Positions 7,504 to 17,257 of a stretch of 64,000 nucleotides of DNA are shown here, one piece after another; the first letter of the stretch is position 1; the number at the start of each line of letters is the position of its first letter. Position numbers and translations under genes: made by a program. Source of the stretch: Methanofastidiosum methylothiophilum (GTDB lineage Archaea; Methanobacteriota_B; Thermococci; Methanofastidiosales; Methanofastidiosaceae). The DNA lies in the NCBI GenBank assembly GCA_001587635.1, contig LNJE01000007.1:16262-80261 (forward strand), in the 5' to 3' direction. The notes beneath the pieces are model-generated. The model had not been told where the DNA came from. It ran no database searches and saw nothing but the letters and a program-made list of their open reading frames with translations.

Positions 7504-9105
7504 ATGGGGATTAATTTGAGCGAATATCTTTTAGAAGTTGAAAATATATCAATCTCGTTTGACGGAAAGAAGGTTCTTGACAATGTATCTTTTAAAATAA
7601 AAGAAGGAGAATCCTTGGGATTACTAGGAAAAAGTGGTAGCGGCAAATCTGTTCTTATTAATATATTGAGAGGAACAAAGGAATATAGGCCCACAGAAGG
7701 AAAAATATTCTACAATATCGCTTATTGCCCTAAATGTATGAGAATAGACCTTCCAAGTAAAAAAGGTACAAAATGTGCTAAATGTAATGAAGAAATGATT
7801 CTGAAAAAAGTTGATTTCTGGGAAGATAAGCCTTTTTTTAATCCTATAAGAAAAAGAACTGCAATTATGTTACAGCGTACATTTTCATTATATGGTGAAA
7901 AAACAGTAATGGAAAACATGCAAGATGCATTTACTGGAACAGATATCCCAAAGGCTATGGTTATACCAAAGATCATAGAACTTCTACAAAAAGTAAATAT
8001 GATTCAAAGGATGACGCATATTGCAAGAGACTTATCTGGTGGAGAAAAACAGAGAATAGTTCTTGCTAGGCAGCTTGCTATTAATCCAATGTTATTTCTT
8101 GCAGATGAACCTACCGGAACACTGGATCCATTAACTGCAAATACGGTTCATAATGTCTTATTAGATTCTGTGAAACAAGGGATGTCTTTAATAGTTACAT
8201 CGCATTGGCCTGAAGCAATAGAATTGTTAACACACGAAACAATATGGCTTGAAAATGGAAAAGTGGTACAGCAAGGAAATTCAAAAGAAGTTGTTAAAGC
8301 ATTTATACAAAAATTGATGCCTGAAGAAAAGATTAGATTCCCCGGGATTGGAAGTGGTATAATAGAACTATGGGATGTAAAAAAATACTACTACTCTATA
8401 TCCCGTGGAGTTGTGAAGGCTGTCGATGGTGTTACATTTACAGTAAATGAAAGAGAAATATTTGGCTTAGTGGGGAAAAGCGGAACTGGTAAAACTACAG
8501 TTTCTAGAATGATTGCAGGAATAACGCCATTTACTGAGGGAGAATTAAACGTAAGGATTGGTGATGAATGGATAGATATGAAAGAGCCCGGATTTATGGG
8601 TAAAGGCAAGGCCATGCTTTACATGGGTGTTCTTCACCAAGAATATACTTTGTATCCTGACAAAAATGTGCTAAGGAACTTAACTGATGCAATTGGGATT
8701 AAACTTCCTAAAGAATTAGGAAAGATGAAAGTGATGTCTATTCTTGAAAGTGTTGGATTTGAAGATCCAAAAGAACTTGAGGAGCTATTAGGTAAAATGC
8801 CTGAAGCACTATCTGTTGGGGAAAAACATAGAATTGCATTGGCCCAGGTACTAATTAAAGAGCCTAGGATAGTTATCCTTGATGAACCTACAGGCACTAT
8901 GGATCCATTCACACGAAAGATAGTTGCAAAATCTATAAGGAAAGCCAGAGAAACATTAGGTGAAACATTTTTAATAGTGACACATGACTCAGACTTCATT
9001 GTAGATGTTTGTGATAGGGCATGTTTTATGGAAGACGGAAAAGTAGTATTTATTGGAGATCCTGAAAAAATAAAAGAAAAGATGATCTCTGCTAAAGAAA
9101 CTTAG
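7504..9105 (+). CDS. atwA: Methyl-coenzyme M reductase system component A2 (activation ATPase)
   Basis: AtwA is the ATP-binding component needed to reduce Ni in F430 to the active Ni(I) state. The 533-residue soluble protein has two ABC ATPase domains. Domain 1 has GKSGSGKS (near residue 40), LSGGEKQR and LADEPTGTLDP. Domain 2 has GKSGTGKT (near 325), LSVGEKHR and LDEPTGTMDP. An insertion after the first Walker A has two Cys pairs, CPKC and CAKC (near 76 and 92), a feature of this family that suggests a metal site. Start: ATG at 7504, or TTG at 7516, which follows GGGGAT and gives MSEYLLEVEN. The TTG has the better ribosome site. Confidence 0.95.
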   Translation: MGINLSEYLLEVENISISFDGKKVLDNVSFKIKEGESLGLLGKSGSGKSVLINILRGTKEYRPTEGKIFYNIAYCPKCMRIDLPSKKGTKCAKCNEEMILKKVDFWEDKPFFNPIRKRTAIMLQRTFSLYGEKTVMENMQDAFTGTDIPKAMVIPKIIELLQKVNMIQRMTHIARDLSGGEKQRIVLARQLAINPMLFLADEPTGTLDPLTANTVHNVLLDSVKQGMSLIVTSHWPEAIELLTHETIWLENGKVVQQGNSKEVVKAFIQKLMPEEKIRFPGIGSGIIELWDVKKYYYSISRGVVKAVDGVTFTVNEREIFGLVGKSGTGKTTVSRMIAGITPFTEGELNVRIGDEWIDMKEPGFMGKGKAMLYMGVLHQEYTLYPDKNVLRNLTDAIGIKLPKELGKMKVMSILESVGFEDPKELEELLGKMPEALSVGEKHRIALAQVLIKEPRIVILDEPTGTMDPFTRKIVAKSIRKARETLGETFLIVTHDSDFIVDVCDRACFMEDGKVVFIGDPEKIKEKMISAKET

Positions 9106-9254
9106 AATGATTAATCAAGAGTTTACTATCTTCTATATCTATATTTAATTTATTTCAAAATACAACATTTTGAAAGGTATTGATAGAAAAACTATTGATT
9201 ATCATAACTTTATCTTTATGTATCATTATTATAAACTAATAATAGCAATATTAT

Positions 9255-10247
9255 CTAAGATAATAGATAGAAATGTCTTATAAGGCTTTTATGCACCCTA
9301 AAACTATAAACTTTATCAATTTTAAATCCAATATCCTCAAAAGGGTATTCTCTATCTAAACCAATCATACATTTCTTTTTAAAAGATTCTCTGATCGAAG
9401 AAAAGCATTCATTATACATTTTTTCTTTATCTTTATCTATCTTAGTTGAGCGCCCATAGGGGGCATCTGTAGCTATCGATTCAAAAGTTCTCCCAAATAT
9501 CTCTAAAATCTTCCTTGCATCGCCAAGTCTAATATCAAAACTATTTATTTCATAGTTTAAAAGATTCATTTTTGTTCCAATAACACTTTTCTCTTCAATA
9601 TCAATGCCATACGTGTCAAGACCCATTAATCCTGCTTCGATTAGAATTCCTCCTGTGCCAACAAAAGGATCTAAAATTTCCTTTTGGGCTTGTGAGATGT
9701 TAATCATTGCTCTTGCAATACGTGGGTCTATAGATGTTGGAGAAAAAAAAGGCCTTAATTGAGGCTTTCGTATATTAAATCCCTCCTTATTCCTCTCAAA
9801 TATTTTTTTACCGATAAATAGTCTATGTCTAAATATGATCCCAACTATTTCATCCATAGGATTTGTTAAATTAGCTTTTATTTTATCTTTAAAAAAATTC
9901 GAGATAGATTTTGCTATTATAAGCTCAAGATTACCATATTCGATTTTATCTTTATTCTTAACTCTTACTTTGTAAGTTCTATCTAAACTTAGTCTAGAGT
10001 CCCAATCTATATCAAATATATTCTCGTTGATTTTTTTATCTATATCAAAATCACAAATAACGTCTAAAACAAAATGAGTCAGTCCTAATCTAGAAATAAA
10101 ATCAATATTTGACTTACTAATTTTTAATATTAGCAATTGCCCTTCATCATAGATTATTTCGTATTTTAGTTCATAAGATTCAAACAATGAAAAAACTTCG
10201 TCTTTAGCAAAAATATTATTACCTGATAAAAAAAATAAAACTTTCAT
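9255..10247 (-). CDS. trmG10: tRNA (guanine(10)-N2)-dimethyltransferase, THUMP-type
   Basis: The family methylates the exocyclic amine of G10 in archaeal tRNA. The 330-residue protein has an N-terminal ferredoxin-like/THUMP region (about residues 1-150, with LTHFVLDVI and FDIDWDSRLSLDRTYKVRV). A class I methyltransferase domain follows, with LDPFVGTGGILIEAGLMG as the SAM-binding motif and TDAPYG as the catalytic (D/N)PPY-type motif. RKPQLRPFFSPTSIDPRIAR before motif I is typical of Trm-G10/Trm11 proteins. It follows pcn with no intergenic base, so the two form an operon. The Trm11 family is the nearest alternative, but the organism is archaeal and the length fits Trm-G10. Confidence 0.88.
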   Translation of the reverse strand: MKVLFFLSGNNIFAKDEVFSLFESYELKYEIIYDEGQLLILKISKSNIDFISRLGLTHFVLDVICDFDIDKKINENIFDIDWDSRLSLDRTYKVRVKNKDKIEYGNLELIIAKSISNFFKDKIKANLTNPMDEIVGIIFRHRLFIGKKIFERNKEGFNIRKPQLRPFFSPTSIDPRIARAMINISQAQKEILDPFVGTGGILIEAGLMGLDTYGIDIEEKSVIGTKMNLLNYEINSFDIRLGDARKILEIFGRTFESIATDAPYGRSTKIDKDKEKMYNECFSSIRESFKKKCMIGLDREYPFEDIGFKIDKVYSFRVHKSLIRHFYLLS

Positions 10248-10997
10248 CTATATCTCCATTGGAGCAAGGTATAATGTGAAGCGCCCATCTTCACCTAGTG
10301 GATATTCTAGTTTTAAAGGAAGCTTAGTTCCCCCGACAGATATTCTAAGAGTATCGGAAACTGTATACGCATTTAAGAAACTAAGGATATAGTTTAAATT
10401 ATATTTAGCACGTTGAATAGTTTTTGATTCAAATTTGTTTATTGATTTTGATTCCGAAGGTATTTCTGCTAAAGCTTTTGAAGTATAATCTTCAGAAGAA
10501 ATAGAAATACTATTTTTATGTACTGAAAAGAGAATTGTTCCACTGATAACTGCCATGTCTTTAATGATATCCCTAAAGACCTTACTATCGATTTCAATGA
10601 AAGTGGAATATTTTGGATTTAACTTAGGAATATTAAAATTACCTGTTGAAAGTAAAGTAAATTCAAAATTTCTTTTAAAGTCACTCTCTAATATTAACTC
10701 AATTTTTCCTCCTTTTGGATTTACATTAATTGATAGCGACTCTCCCGGATTAGCTCTTCTACATATCCTAGCTATAGAATCAATATTAAGTCCAATTAAT
10801 TCTTCCCCATCAATCTCAAACTTATCAAAAGAATTAATCGGCAATAAAAATTCAACTTTAGAGATAAGAGAAGGGTCCGTTCCTTCTATATATACTCCAC
10901 TGTCATTAAAAGTAAATAAGCATTCACCTGTTAGTTCAGATATTGATTCTACTATCGGCGTAACACTTTTTAGATTTTGTAATATTAAATGAAACAT
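10248..10997 (-). CDS. pcn: DNA polymerase sliding clamp (PCNA)
   Basis: The 249-residue protein is the archaeal PCNA homotrimer subunit that tethers polymerases, FEN1 and ligase to DNA. The two-domain clamp fold is recognisable from FHLILQNLKSVTPIVESISEL at the N terminus, FNDSGVYIEGTDPSLIS, the interdomain region, LNYILSFLNAYTVSDTLRISV and the closing FTLYLAPMEI. Acidic and hydrophobic residues outnumber lysines, which is usual for mesophilic clamps. It heads the pcn-trmG10 operon. The window also encodes FEN1 with a C-terminal PIP box, its expected client. Confidence 0.96.
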   Translation of the reverse strand: MFHLILQNLKSVTPIVESISELTGECLFTFNDSGVYIEGTDPSLISKVEFLLPINSFDKFEIDGEELIGLNIDSIARICRRANPGESLSINVNPKGGKIELILESDFKRNFEFTLLSTGNFNIPKLNPKYSTFIEIDSKVFRDIIKDMAVISGTILFSVHKNSISISSEDYTSKALAEIPSESKSINKFESKTIQRAKYNLNYILSFLNAYTVSDTLRISVGGTKLPLKLEYPLGEDGRFTLYLAPMEI

Positions 10998-11059
10998 TAA
11001 AACACGTATAGTTTTATAAAAATAATTATAAAAGAGTTTCGTATATTTAAAGACTATAC

Positions 11060-14000
11060 TTAATCTTTTTTCTTTCCCTTTATTATTTCCTTTGGATCTG
11101 GTGTCGGCGTAGAATTATTTGAAAAATATCTTTTATTTGCTTCTTTTTTTCCTTTAATAATTTCTTTTGCATCTGGTACTGGAACATACGTATCATTTGA
11201 ATTAGAAGGAGTTTTTTCTAATAGTTCCCTAATTGACGCAGGTATCTCTGGCGATGTATTATTATATTTAAAATTATTAGTCCAAGAGCTAGTTTTTTTG
11301 ATTGATTCATTGCCATCATCCTTAAATGGATTCTCAGGTGCTCCTTTATTCTTTTTTTGTTTGTACTCTTTATATGCCATCTCTACTGAAGGCGGGAGGC
11401 CTAAATCTATGTTTTTAGGGATGACCCTTCCCTTTACTTCTTTCAATTTTCTTTCCTCCGGAGTAACATATTTTTTTGATTCAAGATCATTAATTTGATT
11501 GATAATCTTATTTTGTAATTCATCAAGCTCTTTTTTATTCAGTAAATCTATTTTAGAATTATCTTCTAATTCTATGCTTTTTTCTACTAATGCAATATTT
11601 TCTTTTTTCTTTCCGATTTCTTCCAAAGTTTTAGAGATTTCAGATCTTAAGGATTCAATTTCAAAAGAATCGAGAGATCCCATTTTATTTTCGTCTTGTA
11701 AAGTAGATTTTAGTTCGTCTAATTCTTTCTTTACTTCTTCAGGAAACCTGTAGTCTACTTTAGGTGGCCTAATTTCTTTATTAACAGGATAACTAATTGG
11801 AGAAGTGTATCTAGTCTGATTTTTTTCATGATTATAAGCATTTGATTTTTCTTTTCGTATTTGTAAATCATCTTCTATATTATCCACGGATTCTAATTCT
11901 TTTCTTAAATTTTCATTCTTGAAATTTTTTGATTCTTGGGATTCATATAAATGAGAAAATGAAAAAGGCTTTTTTTCTTGAGGAATGCCCTCCTTTTTCT
12001 TTGAGAACAAAGAAAATTTACTTTTTTGTACATTTTTTATTGAAGGTGGGGCCACTTTTTTCCCTAGTAATTCTTTATCAATCTGTTCCTTTGTTATTAT
12101 GTTGTCTTTGTCACGTTTTATAAATTCTCCAAATTTTGTTTCTGCATCAAAAGTTGGAGGAATATGTGACTTAACATTTTCCTGTGAGGATAATTTTTCT
12201 TTTTTAGTAAATAATCCAAAACTTATAGCCTCTTTTTCTGTTTTTTTGACCACCGGTTTGGATTGAGTTTCAAATAGATCTTTGGTGATTTTTTGTTCAG
12301 ATTTTTTTTCTTTTTTTCTTGAAAAAAATCTAAATCCTTTTTTAGACTTAGTTTTATCCTTTTTACTAGAAGTTTTTTCGGAAGGGGATGTCCCGATTTT
12401 TGTTGTCAAAGATCTTTCAGTTGGAGATCCTTTTGATCTAAAAGACTTATAAACAGAATATCCAACTATTGACAAAAGCGCCAGAATAATTCCAACTAAA
12501 ATATAGGATGCATATGGTGAAGATTTTATTTCTTGTATTGTCTGAGTTACAGATTGTGGAATACTTGGTAGGATTGTCTGAGGCGCTACTTTTGCTTTTA
12601 CACTTATTGTGGCCCTTTCAATATCAAAAGACTTTAATTCTTCAAAAACATTTTTCCAATATAATCTAGAGTCAACAAATATAAATGCTCCAGATTTAGT
12701 GGCTTTTATTTGTATTTCTTTAGATACTTGGGCTCCAGCTTTAATTTCTCCGATAGCTAACTCATTAGCTCCAGAAACTATTTCAAATCCTTGAGGAATA
12801 TTTTCAACTAATTTAACTTCATAGATATCATCTTTGCCCCAATTTCTAATATCATATGTTATCTTTAGAGTTTCTCCTTCCTCTATTTCATTGTTTGAAA
12901 TAGTTCTAGTGATTGAAGGCCCCCACACAGTAACTAAAGTTGAGGATAAAGATTTTGTTCCTTTAACCCCCCATTCATCCTCATATGTAGATAAAGTCTG
13001 ACCAACCTGGTATTCCCCTCCTTGTGAGGGAACTAAAGTATATCTAAGGGTGACTCTCTCTCCGGGCTTTAATTGCCCTCCCCAATAATTAATACCTGTT
13101 GTTACTTGGAGATTTGAGGGTATTTTATCCTCAATCCTTACATTCTTAGCATCTCCATCTCCTGTATTAGTAATTATAGTTATAACTGGAATAATGTGCC
13201 CAATTCTAATAACATCAGATTTATATTCTGAATCTTGCCTAGATAATTGTATTGTTGGAGTTCTTCCGCCAACTGTTATATTTGTCAATACATCAGATTT
13301 ATTTTTCTTCCCGGCAATATCTTCAAATTCTGAAGAAGTATTAATTGTAAATGTTTTATCTTTATTTTCCTGAAGAACTCTAACTGTAAATTTAGTTGTT
13401 TTAGAGTCCCCTTGTTTTAAATTGTCTAAAAAACCTCCTAACTCTCCATCGACAAGCTCAATATCACCAGAAATAGAGTTAATGTAGCTTATTTTTTTTG
13501 CAAGACCGTCACCAGTATTGGTTAAAGTTTGAACAACATCTACATATTTATAATCCGCGAAAGAATAATCCTCATTAAAATATTGAACATTTGAAATTGT
13601 AATTTTAGGCTCGCCATTCACCCTAACAGATGTTCCAGATGCAATGTGCTCAAAGCTATGGCCTTCAAGATCATAATATAATAGTTTAGTATCTCCAATT
13701 TTGTATTCCCCTGGAAGTGAAGCAGTTATGATATATTTGAACATTTTTTCTTGCTCAGGTTTTAATTCTGGAATTGTATATTCTAGTTTTTTAGTTTTAG
13801 GGGTATCAATTAATCTGAATCCTTCAGGGACAAAATCAAGAACCTGAACATTTCGTGCAATCTTATTTCCAGTATTTCTAACTACCAATACAACTATAAC
13901 AGAATCTCCTCTAGATATAGTAACTCTATCAAGTTTCTTAAGAATTTCAAGTCTTGGGAATTCCTTGCTAACAGTAACTGGCTCAATCGTAGATGTTGTT

Positions 14001-15991
14001 TTGTATTTTTTCCCAGCTTCGTCTTCGAAAAGTAGTTGAGATTTAAATTCAAATTTTCCCATTTCAAGGGCTTTTACTTTATAAGTTAAGGTAAATGTTT
14101 CATTTTTAGCCATTTTATTAATAGTAGTTGTTGCACTGCCATCAATTAATTCGAATCCATCTGGAATGTAATCAATTAAATTAATTTTTGTTGCTGTTAT
14201 ATCCCCAATGTTTTTTATTCTTATTTCAACATCAGTTGTTTCACCAACGAATAGATTTTCTTTTACAATGTTTCTTGTAATTTGAAATTCTGGTTGTTTT
14301 GGAACTATTGTTATTAAAGTTTTATCACTTTTGGAGTAATCTTGAATTATTTCATGTCCTTTTTCATTAAAGTATCCTCTTTGGTAAGACAAATCTATTT
14401 GAATAGGAGAAACTTTTAAGTAGTCTGTATGAGGGGCTTTAAATTTAAATAGAATCAGTCGTTTTTCATCAGGTTCCATAGATTTTATTTCGAGACATGC
14501 TTCTTTATCTGAGCCGCAATAGCATTTATTACCAGTTAAAAAGATGAAATCTTTAGCAGTTATGTGTATTTTAATATTTTTTGCCTGTATACCCCCTGTA
14601 TTCTGAATTTCTGTAACATACCAAAAAGTGGTATCTGACTGAGGTTTTTCGATTTCATTTTCAGTATCAAACTCAAAATCTTCAGGCCTCATTATAGAAT
14701 GTATTATCGGTACCCAAAGTACGGAACTCCCACTCAGCTCATAAATTGTAAGTTGTCTAATGTTTTTACAGCTATTATCTTTCCCAATTGTAACAATTTC
14801 TCCTTGGTACAGCTCACCGGGCTGAGAAAATGAACCATTTGCTTCTTTGAAATTATATACATATTGGATATTCTTATTAATCATGGAAACGTTAAAATTA
14901 TAGATTTTTCCATCAAATTCAACTGATCCTGAACTTGCATTAATATCTACTTCTCCTAAAATCACTGGCTTAATCCCCTCTCTGCTTCCCCTCAAAAATG
15001 TTCTATCTTTATCGTCAATTTCCCCTCTATAAAGAGTTGTTAGATTTATGGAAAGTTCAGGTTCTTTCGTTTTTGTTACGGTAATATTTAGTTTATATCT
15101 CCCAAAATAATTAGCATTTTCATGATCATTGATTTCATTTACCTTTATTTTAATAATTTCATCTATGTATAAGGTATCCCCAGGAACAACAACTTGCTGC
15201 ATCACCATTGTCCCTTTTCTATATACTTCCAATATGCCCCGCTCTGGTGGCATTATAGGGTGCCTTCTTTGAAGATCTTTAAGCAAAATAGTATAATCCC
15301 CTGCTACAGTTAGATCACCAATTTCTATCCAACCCATAAATACTGCATCTGGATCATAATAAGGCCCAGGTAAAAGAACAAAGTCTTGAATAATTACGCC
15401 AAGTGGGTGGGGTACGTCAACTCTTATTTTTTTGGGGAGCCATCCGACACCTGATGCCTCAATTTCATATAATCCACCGATATTGGAAATTGTATAATTA
15501 CCCTCAGAAGAAGTAGTAGAACTTGCAATTACATTTTCCGTTCCGGGATAGTATGCTTTTACTATTGCGCCCTCAATAGGAGTTATTCCGTCAGGTTGAA
15601 ATACATGTCCCATGACGCTACCGTTGGTGTCTTTTAGAGTCAAGTTATAGTTAGGCAAACATGAAGTAACGCAAGTATCAGCTAATGAAGAATTTGTTAG
15701 ATATCCAAGTGCATATGCTCTTATGATATATTTACCGTGCTCTAATGGATAAATATAGTAGGTGCCATTGATATCTGTTACTGCCATTCCTTTAATAGTG
15801 GGGCATGCATTTCTATCGTTTGCTTTATAAGCGTCCACTATTGCACCGCTAATTCCATGTGGTGTTGCGTTTGTATCTGTAATTCTACCTGATATTACTC
15901 CTTGGGCCATAATTGGAGTTGCAACAACGCTTATAATAAATATCGATAATAAAAATATATTTAGCAAATATATATAATTGGATTTTCGCAT
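11060..15991 (-). CDS. Giant membrane-anchored surface protein with DUF11-type repeats and long cytoplasmic tail
   Basis: The 1643-residue protein starts with a signal peptide (about residues 1-29, ending near PIMA). Two carboxypeptidase-regulatory-like beta domains follow (about 33-110 and 125-205), then an S-layer-like region (about 210-560). At least five COG1361/DUF11-type repeats come next, each with an NTG or NxG turn and an (I/V)PxGF(E/R)L(I/V)DG-like end. One transmembrane helix lies near 1160-1184. The last 459 residues are cytoplasmic, Lys/Glu/Ser rich, with a coiled-coil stretch and short repeated motifs: F-x-(L/F)-F-(S/T)-(K/R)-K three times, and PD(A/P)KEIIKGKK twice at the very end. 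A role as cell-envelope scaffold is inferred. No sorting signal is present. Confidence 0.85.
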   Translation of the reverse strand: MRKSNYIYLLNIFLLSIFIISVVATPIMAQGVISGRITDTNATPHGISGAIVDAYKANDRNACPTIKGMAVTDINGTYYIYPLEHGKYIIRAYALGYLTNSSLADTCVTSCLPNYNLTLKDTNGSVMGHVFQPDGITPIEGAIVKAYYPGTENVIASSTTSSEGNYTISNIGGLYEIEASGVGWLPKKIRVDVPHPLGVIIQDFVLLPGPYYDPDAVFMGWIEIGDLTVAGDYTILLKDLQRRHPIMPPERGILEVYRKGTMVMQQVVVPGDTLYIDEIIKIKVNEINDHENANYFGRYKLNITVTKTKEPELSINLTTLYRGEIDDKDRTFLRGSREGIKPVILGEVDINASSGSVEFDGKIYNFNVSMINKNIQYVYNFKEANGSFSQPGELYQGEIVTIGKDNSCKNIRQLTIYELSGSSVLWVPIIHSIMRPEDFEFDTENEIEKPQSDTTFWYVTEIQNTGGIQAKNIKIHITAKDFIFLTGNKCYCGSDKEACLEIKSMEPDEKRLILFKFKAPHTDYLKVSPIQIDLSYQRGYFNEKGHEIIQDYSKSDKTLITIVPKQPEFQITRNIVKENLFVGETTDVEIRIKNIGDITATKINLIDYIPDGFELIDGSATTTINKMAKNETFTLTYKVKALEMGKFEFKSQLLFEDEAGKKYKTTSTIEPVTVSKEFPRLEILKKLDRVTISRGDSVIVVLVVRNTGNKIARNVQVLDFVPEGFRLIDTPKTKKLEYTIPELKPEQEKMFKYIITASLPGEYKIGDTKLLYYDLEGHSFEHIASGTSVRVNGEPKITISNVQYFNEDYSFADYKYVDVVQTLTNTGDGLAKKISYINSISGDIELVDGELGGFLDNLKQGDSKTTKFTVRVLQENKDKTFTINTSSEFEDIAGKKNKSDVLTNITVGGRTPTIQLSRQDSEYKSDVIRIGHIIPVITIITNTGDGDAKNVRIEDKIPSNLQVTTGINYWGGQLKPGERVTLRYTLVPSQGGEYQVGQTLSTYEDEWGVKGTKSLSSTLVTVWGPSITRTISNNEIEEGETLKITYDIRNWGKDDIYEVKLVENIPQGFEIVSGANELAIGEIKAGAQVSKEIQIKATKSGAFIFVDSRLYWKNVFEELKSFDIERATISVKAKVAPQTILPSIPQSVTQTIQEIKSSPYASYILVGIILALLSIVGYSVYKSFRSKGSPTERSLTTKIGTSPSEKTSSKKDKTKSKKGFRFFSRKKEKKSEQKITKDLFETQSKPVVKKTEKEAISFGLFTKKEKLSSQENVKSHIPPTFDAETKFGEFIKRDKDNIITKEQIDKELLGKKVAPPSIKNVQKSKFSLFSKKKEGIPQEKKPFSFSHLYESQESKNFKNENLRKELESVDNIEDDLQIRKEKSNAYNHEKNQTRYTSPISYPVNKEIRPPKVDYRFPEEVKKELDELKSTLQDENKMGSLDSFEIESLRSEISKTLEEIGKKKENIALVEKSIELEDNSKIDLLNKKELDELQNKIINQINDLESKKYVTPEERKLKEVKGRVIPKNIDLGLPPSVEMAYKEYKQKKNKGAPENPFKDDGNESIKKTSSWTNNFKYNNTSPEIPASIRELLEKTPSNSNDTYVPVPDAKEIIKGKKEANKRYFSNNSTPTPDPKEIIKGKKKD

Positions 15992-16154
15992 TGTTCCACC
16001 TAGTTATGAATATCCACTACCAAATATGATTTAATAGATATATAAAGCTTTTGGTGCTATTGATTAACAATAGATATTTTTAATTTTTAGAATTAGTAAT
16101 TGATTCTTATAATAAACAATAAGAACTAAGTTGTATTAAGAAAAGAATAAAATA

Positions 16155-16373
16155 TTATTTTGAGAGTTTTTTAATTCTAGCAAGACGAGCCCTTAATATT
16201 TCTAGTTCTTCTCTAGACAATCTACCGCCACGCAATCGATCAAGTTCTTCTTTTTGCAGGTATACTTTAACTCCCAGGATAACATTAATAATGATACTAA
16301 TTATGGCTATAATAAAAATTATAATCCAACTGTTTATCATCAAGTCTAATAATGCCATAACATCATCTCCCAA
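16155..16373 (-). CDS. Small membrane protein encoded with MinD
   Basis: This 72-residue protein is not a family I recognise. Residues 1-12 are short and acidic. Residues 13-36 form one transmembrane helix made largely of Ile, and the C-terminal half is highly charged and likely helical (KEELDRLRGG, then REELEILRARLARIKK), so it may be a cytoplasmic coiled coil. Its start lies inside the end of minD (11-base overlap), which implies translational coupling. It may anchor or position MinD at the membrane; this is inference from operon structure alone. Confidence 0.7.
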   Translation of the reverse strand: MGDDVMALLDLMINSWIIIFIIAIISIIINVILGVKVYLQKEELDRLRGGRLSREELEILRARLARIKKLSK

Positions 16374-17133
16374 ATAATCCTCCCATTAATTTATTCATAG
16401 ATTTGGTAGAAGAATCAAATTCAGATTTCTTTCCTGCAATTTTCCTAGCAATCTCTTTAATAGCAAGCGAAGCAGGAGATTTAGGGTTCAACAAAATAAA
16501 AGGTTTGCCAAGAGTAGTAGACTTTTTAACAATTGGATCCTCAGGAATATTACCAATTATTCTAAGCTCAAGGATTGCTTCTATTTCAGGTCCTGAAACT
16601 TCTGTTGGATCTCCTCTAACTCTATTTACTATTACTCCAAGTATTCTTGTACCTAATTTTTCAGCAATAAGTTTTATTTTTAATGCATCTGACAATGAGG
16701 TAATCTCTGGATTAACCACTAAAAGCATATTTTGTGAAGCTGCAATAGAAGTAACAGCATCTACCTCAAGTCCTGGAGGGCCATCGATTATTAATAGATC
16801 AACTTTTTCAACAAACAATTTAAATATTTGATTAATTTTATCGGGGTCAGATTTTTTTAGTCTTCTTAAAGATAGGCCTGCTGGAACAATTTTTACCCCA
16901 CCTGGGCCATCATAAATTATATCTTCTGGTCTTGCTTTATCTTCCAATACATCTTGTATTGTTTTAGGTAAGCCTTCCATCCCAAATATGAGCTCAAGAT
17001 TAGCCATTGTTATGTCTGCATCAAAAATCAGAACATCAAGTCCAGCCTCAGAAAGAGCAATGCCCAAATTAGCAGCAATAGTAGTTTTCCCAACTCCTCC
17101 CTTTCCAGAAGATATGACTAGCGACTCTCCCAA
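16363..17133 (-). CDS. minD: MinD/ParA-type ATPase
   Basis: The 256-residue protein is a deviant Walker-A P-loop ATPase. SGKGGVGKTT at residues 9-18 has the signature lysine (Lys11), then DADITMANLEL (switch region) and LIIDGPPGLEVDAV (Walker B region). MinD proteins bind membrane or partner surfaces as ATP dimers; in archaea several paralogues control division-site or surface-structure placement. The C terminus (MNKLMGGLFGR) could be a short amphipathic membrane-targeting helix, but this is weaker than in bacterial MinD. No MinC or MinE is nearby. The coupled small membrane protein is the most likely partner. The ftsZ gene lies 11 kb away. Confidence 0.9.
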   Translation of the reverse strand: MGESLVISSGKGGVGKTTIAANLGIALSEAGLDVLIFDADITMANLELIFGMEGLPKTIQDVLEDKARPEDIIYDGPGGVKIVPAGLSLRRLKKSDPDKINQIFKLFVEKVDLLIIDGPPGLEVDAVTSIAASQNMLLVVNPEITSLSDALKIKLIAEKLGTRILGVIVNRVRGDPTEVSGPEIEAILELRIIGNIPEDPIVKKSTTLGKPFILLNPKSPASLAIKEIARKIAGKKSEFDSSTKSMNKLMGGLFGR

Positions 17134-17257
17134 TAATATCCCTCCATTGTTTATAAAGAATAAAGTATTTTAATATATAAAATTATCCCCGATTATTAAG
17201 AAATTCCCAAAAAAATAAGGAAAAACTTAAAACAACGATTATAGTTGAGAAAAAACA

